A stretch of 5,013 bases of DNA from the NCBI GenBank assembly GCA_013297545.1, contig JAAFHH010000279.1, forward strand, positions 1-5,013, read 5' to 3'. The stretch comes from Alphaproteobacteria bacterium (GTDB lineage: Bacteria > Pseudomonadota > Alphaproteobacteria > Elsterales > Elsteraceae). The notes beneath the pieces were generated by a model, which was given only the letters and a program-made list of their open reading frames with translations, did not search any database and was not told where the DNA came from. This document shows positions 1 to 4,509 of this stretch, one piece after another (within the stretch, counting starts at the first letter, position 1; each line of letters starts with the position of its first letter). Position numbers and translations under genes: made by a program.

Positions 1-127
1 CGACGGCGTCGACATCACCGCCACCACCGATGGCCGGCGCCTGCCAGCCGTCGGTCAGCGGCTCACCTTCGCCGTGCTGCCCGAGCGCATTCACCTGTTC
101 GACCCGGGAACGGGCCAGGCGCTGTAA
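1..127 (+). CDS. ABC transporter ATP-binding protein, MalK/UgpC type (C-terminal end only)
   Basis: The first 127 bases are the 3' end of an open frame read from base 2, giving 41 residues before a TAA at 125-127. The visible part ends with VGQRLTFAVLPERIHLFDP, then GTGQAL. The pattern of a VGQ turn, a beta strand ending in an acidic/arginine pair and then HLFD is typical of the last strand of the TOBE domain in ATPases of CUT1-family sugar or glycerol-phosphate importers (MalK, UgpC, MsmK). In that family the TOBE domain follows the nucleotide-binding domain and takes part in regulation and substrate-specific contacts. The Walker and signature motifs lie outside the window, so the substrate cannot be named. 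The gene ends one base before the 3' end of the convergent tRNA gene, with no obvious terminator between them. Confidence 0.8.
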   Translation, partial: DGVDITATTDGRRLPAVGQRLTFAVLPERIHLFDPGTGQAL

Positions 128-128
128 G

Positions 129-215
129 TGGTAGGGACAGGGGGATTTGAACCCCCACAGCCTTGCGGCCTCCGGATTTTAAGTCCGGTGCGTCTACCGG
201 TTTCGCCATGTCCCC
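129..215 (-). tRNA. tRNA-Leu (anticodon UAA)
   Basis: Read on the minus strand this gives a complete 87-base class II tRNA including an encoded CCA (129-131). The acceptor stem pairs 209-215 with 133-139 and includes a first-pair G-U, as I recall for E. coli tRNA-Leu(UAA). The discriminator base is A (132), the identity base for leucine tRNAs. The T arm is five G-C pairs (140-144 with 152-156) around TTCAAAT. The anticodon arm has stem CCGGA/TCCGG and loop CTTAAAA, which puts the anticodon TAA at 181-179. The D arm includes GGTAGACGC, and a long variable arm (GGCCGCAAGGCT) fits leucine. It reads UUA and by wobble UUG codons, which are rare in a GC-rich genome. The 3' end lies one base from the stop codon of the convergent ABC ATPase gene. 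Confidence 0.97.
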
Positions 216-224
216 GCGGGTGCG

Positions 225-253
225 ACCGTACGGTGGGACGCGGGCGATCTCAA
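225..253 (-). promoter_or_regulatory. Candidate promoter of the tRNA-Leu gene
   Basis: On the minus strand, TTGAGA (253-248, five of six matches to TTGACA) is followed by a 17-bp spacer and TACGGT (230-225, which keeps T1, A2 and T6 of the -10 box). Transcription would start near 218, giving a very short 5' leader before the mature tRNA start at 215. The -35 hexamer overlaps the TGA stop codon of the upstream transporter gene (252-250). A perfect 10-bp palindrome, ACCGTACGGT (225-234), covers the -10 region. The assignment rests on hexamer match and spacing only. Read-through from the transporter gene 34 bp upstream could also supply the tRNA. Confidence 0.5.
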
Positions 254-1152
254 TGGCTTCGGCGATCAAAGGCACCTGACGCGAAGGCAACACCGATGGT
301 CACACCGATCAAGGCGGCAAGCGTGAGGGCGTCCACCGTCTCGCCCAGGATCAGCCACGCGCCGAGGGCGACGGTGGGCGGCACCAAGGCACCGGACACG
401 GCGGCCCGGCTCGCCCCGAACGCGAGGATCGTGACGCCGTAGAGCCACAAGCCGCCAACCCCCGCCAGCACGCCCTGCCACAGCACCTGCAGCGCAATGT
501 CGGCCAAGGGCGCGGCCAGCAGGCGGGCGGGACCCGTCCAGAGCCAGAGCGGCAGAATGATCAGCGCCGACCAGGCGGACACCACACCGGCCGCGGCCCA
601 AGGGGTGAGGCCACTGCCGCGGTAGGCGATGGTGTAGACGGCCCAGACGAGACCACCGGCGAGGAACAACAGGTGGCCGCGCCAGGACCCATCGGCGCGG
701 TCCAGCAGGGTCGGGCCGATCAGCGTGGCCAGCGCCAGCGCGATCACCAGGAACCCAACCCAGCGCCGCCGCGATGCCCGCTCGCCCAAAACCAGGGCTG
801 CGAGGATCGCGACTGCGAGCGGCATTGCCCCGCTCATGATCGTCGCCATATCAGCGGCCGGCGCCAACTGCGCGCCGGAAATCGCCAGCAACCCGAACGG
901 CGCGCCGCCGCCCAAGACGATCAGGGCGAGGCGCCGACGGCCGATCCCCGCCGGTATCAGGCCGCTGCGCCACCACAGTGGGGCCAGCACCAGTGCGGGC
1001 ACGCAGTAGCGCAACAAGGCGAGGTCCAGCGGGCCGAGGGTGGTGGTCACGCCCAGCCGGGTGACGATCTGCCAGCCGGCGGCCAGGGCGATGATGCCAG
1101 CGAACGCGAGGCCGGCGGATAGGCGGGAGGCACGGGTGCTCATGGCCGCCAT
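250..1152 (-). CDS. EamA/DMT-superfamily transporter
   Basis: The 300-residue product is very hydrophobic and has the two tandem EamA repeats of this family, roughly residues 13-148 and 158-292. That fits the usual ten-helix, about 300-residue inner-membrane carrier. Each repeat has the family hallmark at the end of its fourth helix: VLGERAS near residues 121-127 and ILGETVD near 268-274. Early features such as WQIVTRLG and LALLRYCVPALVL also match the family. Members export amino acids, metabolites or toxic compounds, or import nucleotide sugars; nothing here fixes the substrate. The start could be the ATG at 1152 or the one three codons in (1143), since neither has a clear ribosome-binding site. 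The gene is divergent from a LysR regulator 67 bp away, which probably controls it. Its TGA stop overlaps the probable promoter of the downstream tRNA. Confidence 0.9.
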   Translation of the reverse strand: MAAMSTRASRLSAGLAFAGIIALAAGWQIVTRLGVTTTLGPLDLALLRYCVPALVLAPLWWRSGLIPAGIGRRRLALIVLGGGAPFGLLAISGAQLAPAADMATIMSGAMPLAVAILAALVLGERASRRRWVGFLVIALALATLIGPTLLDRADGSWRGHLLFLAGGLVWAVYTIAYRGSGLTPWAAAGVVSAWSALIILPLWLWTGPARLLAAPLADIALQVLWQGVLAGVGGLWLYGVTILAFGASRAAVSGALVPPTVALGAWLILGETVDALTLAALIGVTIGVAFASGAFDRRSH

Positions 1153-1179
1153 TGCACCCGCTTGGGTCCCCCGCGTCTA

Positions 1180-1194
1180 ATGAAGCCTCGTCAT
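1180..1194. promoter_or_regulatory. Candidate LysR-type operator (T-N11-A dyad)
   Basis: The 67-bp gap between the divergent transporter and LysR start codons contains ATGA-N7-TCAT (1180-1183 and 1191-1194). It also fits the LysR-family T-N11-A rule exactly, with T at 1181 and A at 1193. A LysR regulator normally binds such a site between itself and its divergent target. The motif is short and common, so position is the main support. Confidence 0.4.
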
Positions 1195-1216
1195 CTTGCG
1201 AAGAGAGTTCGTCATC
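1188..1216. repeat. 8-bp direct repeat with 21-bp period
   Basis: TCGTCATC occurs at 1188-1195 and again at 1209-1216. The repeat distance is 21 bp, two turns of the helix, so both copies face the same side of the DNA. The first copy contains the right arm of the T-N11-A dyad; the second lies just before the likely LysR start at 1220. A second LysR half-site used for autorepression would fit. Between them CGAA-GAGAG-TTCG (1199-1211) could fold over the purine-rich stretch that may serve as ribosome-binding site. Confidence 0.4.
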
Positions 1217-1219
1217 CCG

Positions 1220-2107
1220 ATGCGCCGCTTGCCACCGATCCAGCCGCTGGTCGCCTTCGAGGCCGTGGTGCGCCATGGCAGTTTTCGGCGCGCGGGCGAG
1301 GAATTGGGCCTGACGCAAAGTGCGATCAGCCACCAGCTCCGCCGGCTGGAAGCAGAGCTCGGCTACCGCGTTGTGGGGCGCGGCCCGCCAATCGTGCCGA
1401 CACCAGCGGGGGCAGCGCTGCTGCCGGATCTCGTGCTGGCGCTCGATGCGCTCGCCCGCCTGCCGGCGCGGGGACGGGGCAGGGGAGGCGTGGCCCTCAC
1501 CCTCGGGCTTGGTGCGTCGCTCGCGACCTGGTGGCTGGCCCCGCGCCTTGATCAGTTGGCGGCAGCCCACCCCGACATCGCCCTCGACTTGGTGACCGTC
1601 TCAACCCGGGCGGAAGCGGACGCGCTGGCGGCCGACGTGATGCTGGATTGGCTGCCGGCAGAACAAGCCCGCGCCAGCAGCACGCAGCGACCGTTCCCGG
1701 CCGAGACGATCTTCCCGGTGATCAGCCCCGGCGTGCTGATCAGCGGCGGCCCGCTGCCGCTGGTGTGGAAAGGCAGTGCTGAGGCGAATGCCGGTGCGCC
1801 GGAATGGGATTGGGCGCACTGGCTCGCCACGCCGCCCGCGGGCGCGGCCCTGATCCGCCACCGGGAATTGGGCTCCGCCCTCGGCGCCGCCGTTGCTGGC
1901 GCAGGTGCCGTGCTGGCACGCAGTCTGCTGGCGGCCGACGCGCTCAGCGATGGCCGCTTGGTGCCCGTGCCCGGTTTCACCGCCAAACCGTCCAGCCGCC
2001 GCCAAGTCGTGCGCTGGCCGGCGACGCGCATCGGGGATGAGACCGTGCAGGCAATTGCTGGGTGGCTGGTGGGAGCGGCGGCGGAGACCTTGGCGGCGTC
2101 CGCTTAG
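1220..2107 (+). CDS. LysR-family transcriptional regulator (GcvA-like N-terminus)
   Basis: The 295-residue product begins MRRLPPIQPLVAFEAV, the typical start of GcvA-like LysR regulators. The winged helix-turn-helix covers about residues 6-64 and includes GSFRRAGEELG, then LTQSAISHQLRRLEAELG, with the recognition helix around 32-43. TPAG near 61-64 closes the domain. A linker helix follows (about 67-84), then an effector-binding domain from about 91 to the end, with family-like stretches at 93-110, 165-174 (FPVISPGVLI) and 234-249 (ARSLLAADALSDGRLV). Length is normal for the family. I prefer the ATG at 1220 to the in-frame TTG at 1196: homologues start here and a purine-rich AGAGAG lies 12 bases upstream. 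It probably regulates the divergent transporter. The effector is unknown. Its stop codon overlaps the end of the convergent hydrolase gene. Confidence 0.9.
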   Translation: MRRLPPIQPLVAFEAVVRHGSFRRAGEELGLTQSAISHQLRRLEAELGYRVVGRGPPIVPTPAGAALLPDLVLALDALARLPARGRGRGGVALTLGLGASLATWWLAPRLDQLAAAHPDIALDLVTVSTRAEADALAADVMLDWLPAEQARASSTQRPFPAETIFPVISPGVLISGGPLPLVWKGSAEANAGAPEWDWAHWLATPPAGAALIRHRELGSALGAAVAGAGAVLARSLLAADALSDGRLVPVPGFTAKPSSRRQVVRWPATRIGDETVQAIAGWLVGAAAETLAASA

Positions 2108-2925
2108 TGCGGCCGGAACGCCACCAGCGTGTCGCGGCCGCCGCGGGTGGTGAGTGCGCTTTCCAGGAAGTCAGCCGCCGTGTCGTGGGCGCGCTGCAGG
2201 TCGCTGGCACGGAAGCTGTGGCCGGCGCCCGGGAAGGTGGTCATCTGCACGGGCGCACCGGCGGCGACCATCTGGCGGTGCAGGCTTTGCACACGCGCGA
2301 ATGGCACGATGCGGTCAGCAGTGCCGTGCAGCAGCAGGGTGGGCGGCATTTGGCCAAGCGCGCGATCACCGCCGCCGGCCGGCATGGCGCCCACGAAGCT
2401 CACCGTCGCTTGGATGCGCGGGTCGCGTGACGCGATGTCCAGGGCGTGGAAGCCGCCGAGCGACAGGCCGAAGATGCCGATGCGAGACGAATCAACCGTC
2501 GGCTGGTTGGCGATGAAGGCGAGCGCGTCCTGCAGGATTCGGTCCCGGGTCGCGTGCAGGCTGGGGGCGGACGGGTTGCCCCGCACCTGTTGGGCGCGCT
2601 GCCCCTTGGCCGGGGGCCGGGCGGCGGGTTGTGCCGCGCCCAGACCATCGAAGTAGCGCACCACGTAGGCGTTGATGCCCCGATCATTCAGTTCGCGCGC
2701 CAACGGGTAAAGCATCGTGCCGTCGCCAAGGCCAGAGGCACCGTGCAGGATCATCACCGCGGGCTTGCGGCCGAAGCCTTCAGCGCGGAACGCCTCCACC
2801 CGCACCGAGCGGCCATTGCTCTCAAAGCTCATTTGGCTGCGCGCATCTGCCGGAAGCACCGACGATACCAGGGCCATCACCACAAGGGCGGCGAGGGCGA
2901 AGGGCTTCCAGCTTAGATGATGCAT
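2104..2925 (-). CDS. Secreted alpha/beta hydrolase, dienelactone-hydrolase family
   Basis: The 273-residue product has a signal peptide. After a short start with Lys7 comes a hydrophobic core at about 9-24, then PADA, with likely cleavage after residue 28, so the enzyme is probably periplasmic or secreted. The mature part is an alpha/beta hydrolase. MILHGASG (58-65) supplies the oxyanion region. GLSLGG (153-158) holds the nucleophile Ser155, LLHGTADRIVP (198-208) the acid Asp204, and GAGHSF (234-239) the base His236. Motif order and size match the dienelactone-hydrolase family, but the nucleophile is Ser rather than the Cys of classical members, so an esterase- or peptidase-like activity is more likely than true dienelactone hydrolysis. 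Residues 96-122 form an Ala/Pro/Gln/Arg-rich, probably disordered insert. The start is set by the signal peptide and a strong ribosome-binding site; the open frame runs 63 codons further upstream without coding character. Confidence 0.85.
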   Translation of the reverse strand: MHHLSWKPFALAALVVMALVSSVLPADARSQMSFESNGRSVRVEAFRAEGFGRKPAVMILHGASGLGDGTMLYPLARELNDRGINAYVVRYFDGLGAAQPAARPPAKGQRAQQVRGNPSAPSLHATRDRILQDALAFIANQPTVDSSRIGIFGLSLGGFHALDIASRDPRIQATVSFVGAMPAGGGDRALGQMPPTLLLHGTADRIVPFARVQSLHRQMVAAGAPVQMTTFPGAGHSFRASDLQRAHDTAADFLESALTTRGGRDTLVAFRPH

Positions 2926-2933
2926 TCCGTCGG

Positions 2934-2938
2934 CTCCT
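2934..2938 (-). promoter_or_regulatory. Ribosome-binding site of the hydrolase gene
   Basis: AGGAG on the minus strand lies 8 bases before the ATG at 2925. It is the clearest Shine-Dalgarno sequence in the window and decides the start of the hydrolase against longer in-frame readings. Confidence 0.8.
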
Positions 2939-2964
2939 GGTCGGTGGTCGGCAGTGCGTGAAGC

Positions 2965-2994
2965 CTGATAGCCGTGACGGCCATCACAGTGCAA
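2965..2994 (-). promoter_or_regulatory. Candidate hydrolase promoter
   Basis: On the minus strand, TTGCAC (2994-2989) is followed after 18 bp by TATCAG (2970-2965, four of six matches to TATAAT). This would start transcription near 2958, about 33 bases before the ATG. The -35 match is weak (only TTG). The spacer is exactly filled by a CRP-like dyad, a geometry expected for repression. Another possible -10 is GATTAT at 3025-3020. Confidence 0.3.
2973..2988. promoter_or_regulatory. CRP-like dyad in the hydrolase upstream region
   Basis: On the minus strand the sequence is TGTGA-N6-TCACG, nine of ten matches to the CRP consensus TGTGA-N6-TCACA. It sits 48-63 bp upstream of the hydrolase start codon. 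The motif is visible; binding by a CRP-family protein is inference, because alphaproteobacterial members can prefer other sites. Confidence 0.4.
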
Positions 2995-2998
2995 CAGG

Positions 2999-3018
2999 AA
3001 AAAACTGCCTGGTGACAG
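2999..3018 (-). terminator. Weak terminator-like hairpin with T6 tail
   Basis: On the minus strand CTGTC-ACCA-GGCAG (3018-3005) can form a five-pair stem, including one G-U pair, with a four-base loop. TTTTTT (3004-2999) follows directly. It has the form of an intrinsic terminator, but the stem is short. It lies upstream of the hydrolase gene, so it could block leftward transcription from the divergent region or act as a leader attenuator if the hydrolase promoter is further upstream. Confidence 0.3.
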
Positions 3019-3055
3019 AATAATCCGATCGGCAGCACCCATGCGGCCACGGCGT

Positions 3056-3069
3056 TTGATCAAGATCCA
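3056..3069. promoter_or_regulatory. FNR/FixK-like site
   Basis: TTGAT-CAAG-ATCCA matches nine of ten defined bases of the FNR/FixK consensus TTGAT-N4-ATCAA. Downstream on the plus strand is an extended -10-like sequence, TGG followed by TGAAAT (3091-3096). A start near 3104 would put the site at -41.5, the standard activating position, with a leader of about 197 bases before petP. A 6-bp inverted repeat, CAAGAT (3061-3066) and ATCTTG (3084-3089), overlaps it. Oxygen control would suit a petP/petR operon, but this is inference. Confidence 0.4.
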
Positions 3070-3192
3070 ATGAAACGCAATCAATCTTGGTGAAATCGAA
3101 TAGAATAGGCGCACAGCCCCATCCGCCGATCGCCGCGAAGACAGGTGGGTTTGCGGTTGATCTTGGCAATGCTGGCAGTGCGATCGCGATCA

Positions 3193-3222
3193 TTGGCGTA
3201 AATGCCACACTGTGGCAATTAT
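3193..3222 (+). promoter_or_regulatory. Candidate petP promoter
   Basis: TTGGCG (3193-3198, four of six) and AATTAT (3217-3222, four of six) are separated by 18 bp. Transcription would start near 3229, giving a leader of about 72 bases before the petP ATG at 3301. The strong dyad at 3195-3225 covers nearly the whole promoter. The hexamers are only moderate matches, so the call depends on position. Confidence 0.35.
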
Positions 3223-3225
3223 GCC
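3195..3225. promoter_or_regulatory. 31-bp nested dyad, likely operator upstream of petP
   Basis: The sequence is symmetric about C3210: 13 of 15 base pairs match across 31 bp. The core is TGCCACA-C-TGTGGCA (3203-3217, perfect), flanked by TAA/TTA and GGC/GCC. Each half is itself a small dyad, TGGC-N5-TGCC (3194-3206 and 3213-3225), repeated 19 bp apart. A dimer-binding site, perhaps for two dimers, is the natural reading. The MarR-type PetP protein encoded 76 bp downstream is the first candidate, since MarR proteins often repress their own operons. As RNA it would form only a small hairpin without a T tail, so a terminator is unlikely. Confidence 0.6.
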
Positions 3226-3300
3226 GCAACGCACACGCAGGTGCTTGACCGCTTGGGCCCGCTTCCTGTCTCGTCTCAAGGTTCGACGCGACGGGGCACC

Positions 3301-3792
3301 ATGACCACAGCCAAAGCCGGCCACACCCAGCTGTTCTTGCGCGAGGAAGACCTGCGGCAAGCGATTGAGCTGTTGTTCTTCGCCTACCGGGACTTCACGG
3401 CCGAGCCCGATCGGCTGCTCGACGCCTCCGGCTTTGGGCGCGCGCACCACCGGGTAATCTATTTCGTCGGCCGCCATCCCGGCATGACGGTCTCAGCCCT
3501 GCTCGGCATCCTGCGCATCACCAAGCAGAGCTTGGCGCGGGTACTCGGCCAATTGATCGCGGAGGGGTTCATCGTCCAGCGCCCGGGTGTCAGCGACCGG
3601 CGCCAGCGCCTGCTCGATCTCACCGACAAGGGTCGAGAGCTTGAGCGCCAGCTGACCGACTGCCAAAAGCGCCTGATCGCAGACGCCTACCGGGCAGCGG
3701 GCGCCCAGGCGGTCGAAGGCTTCCGCACGGTCCTGACCGGGCTGGTCAACCCGCAGGACCGGGATCGATTCGCGGCCCTTGAGCAAAGGTGA
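3301..3792 (+). CDS. petP: PetP-type MarR-family transcriptional regulator
   Basis: The 163-residue product has the usual MarR length and layout. N-terminal helices include LLFFAYRDFTAEPDRLL (24-40) and FGRAHHRVIYFV (45-56), which resemble the PetP subgroup found next to PetR response regulators in alphaproteobacteria. The helix-turn-helix is about residues 62-86 (MTVSALLGILRITKQSLARV), and the wing is about 90-108 with SDRRQRLLDLTDKG, the MarR signature. A C-terminal dimerisation helix follows. In Rhodobacter capsulatus, petP and petR form an operon needed for growth; that role is known there and inferred here. I chose the ATG at 3301 because the frame before it (from 3202) runs through the operator-like dyad and looks non-coding. 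The ribosome-binding site is weak (GGGG at 3293-3296). The gene leads a probable operon with petR and a sensor kinase. Confidence 0.85.
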   Translation: MTTAKAGHTQLFLREEDLRQAIELLFFAYRDFTAEPDRLLDASGFGRAHHRVIYFVGRHPGMTVSALLGILRITKQSLARVLGQLIAEGFIVQRPGVSDRRQRLLDLTDKGRELERQLTDCQKRLIADAYRAAGAQAVEGFRTVLTGLVNPQDRDRFAALEQR

Positions 3793-3818
3793 CGCCAGCA
3801 GGCGCGGTTCGCGCTAGC

Positions 3819-4505
3819 ATGACAGCGATGGATCCCGCACCGCACATCTTGGTGGTCGACGATGACGCGCGGTTGCGCGCATTGCTGCGCCGCTACTTGA
3901 GCGACCAGGGTTTTGTCGTCGCCGAAGCAGAAGATGGCGAGGCGGCCTTGGGCCTGGTCGACACGCTCGCCGTCGATGCCGTCGTGATGGATGTCATGAT
4001 GCCCGGCCTCAGCGGCTTTGAGGCGACCCGCGCAATCCGCAGCCGCAGCCAAGTGCCGATCCTGTTGCTGACGGCACTGTCTGAAGTCGATCAACGCATC
4101 GAAGGCTTGGAGAGTGGTGCGGATGATTACCTCGGCAAGCCGTTTGAGCCGCGCGAACTGGTGTTGCGCTTGCGGCGGATCTTGGAACGTTCCGCCCCCG
4201 CAATCCCGCCGGCACCGGGCCTGCGCTTTGGCAGCCGCCACTTCGATATCAGCCGCCAGCGCTTAACCGACGGCGGCGAAGACATTCGCCTGACCACGGC
4301 AGAGGCGCAGCTGCTCGCTTTCTTTGCCGGCCGGTGCGGCTCCCCGGTGAGCCGCGATGATCTGACGGAGGCGGGCTTCGGCGGCCAGGAACGCGCGATT
4401 GACGTGGCCGTGACGCGCCTGCGCCGCAAACTCGAACCCGATCCCAAGGCGCCGCGCTATCTGCAGACCGTGCGCGGCGTCGGCTACTTGCTGCAACCGG
4501 ACTAG
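3819..4505 (+). CDS. petR: PetR-type OmpR-family response regulator
   Basis: With the ATG at 3819 the product has 228 residues, normal for OmpR-family regulators. The receiver domain (about 9-123) shows LVVDDDARLR with the acidic pocket Asp14/Asp15, phospho-acceptor Asp58 in VVMDVMMPG, switch Thr85 in LLLTA and Lys107 in LGKPFEPREL. The winged-helix DNA-binding domain (about 134-228) has RLTTAEAQLLAFF, the recognition segment RAIDVAVTRLRRKLEPD and the terminal hairpin VRGVGYLL. It should be phosphorylated by the kinase encoded 4 bp downstream and bind target promoters. Alternative starts are the GTG at 3789, which overlaps the petP stop as GTGA and would allow translational coupling, and the ATG at 3828. 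None has a clear ribosome-binding site. The neighbouring PetP-like gene supports the PetR assignment over other OmpR-type regulators. Confidence 0.9.
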   Translation: MTAMDPAPHILVVDDDARLRALLRRYLSDQGFVVAEAEDGEAALGLVDTLAVDAVVMDVMMPGLSGFEATRAIRSRSQVPILLLTALSEVDQRIEGLESGADDYLGKPFEPRELVLRLRRILERSAPAIPPAPGLRFGSRHFDISRQRLTDGGEDIRLTTAEAQLLAFFAGRCGSPVSRDDLTEAGFGGQERAIDVAVTRLRRKLEPDPKAPRYLQTVRGVGYLLQPD

Positions 4506-4509
4506 ACCC

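Noticed and set aside
103..122. GC-rich hairpin inside the end of the ABC ATPase gene as tRNA terminator
   Set aside because: On the minus strand a short GGCCCG/CGGGTC stem can form, but no T tail follows and it lies in conserved coding sequence.
129..215. tRNA-Leu as an integration site for a mobile element
   Set aside because: tRNA 3' ends are common attachment sites, but there is no integrase, no repeated tRNA fragment and only housekeeping-like neighbours.
1196..1219. TTG start adding eight residues to the LysR regulator
   Set aside because: MRRLPP at 1220 is the standard start of this subgroup, and TTG is a rare start.
2926..3114. 63-codon in-frame upstream extension of the hydrolase
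   Set aside because: It precedes a clear signal peptide and strong ribosome-binding site, looks unlike coding sequence for this genome, and crosses several regulatory-looking dyads.
3213..3228. Sigma-54-like promoter (TGGCA with GCA at -24/-12 spacing)
   Set aside because: GG-N10-GC is kept, but the conserved TT before GC is CC and the match falls inside the dyad, which explains TGGCA. A second such match at 3173-3188 shows how easily this arises here.
2984..3229. 81-residue minus-strand open frame in the intergenic region
   Set aside because: It lacks an ATG start, a ribosome-binding site and any recognisable motif, and overlaps the dyads on both sides.
3202..3300. 33-residue N-terminal extension of the PetP-like protein
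   Set aside because: Its ATG lies inside the 31-bp dyad, the peptide resembles no MarR N-terminus, and the ATG at 3301 gives the usual length.
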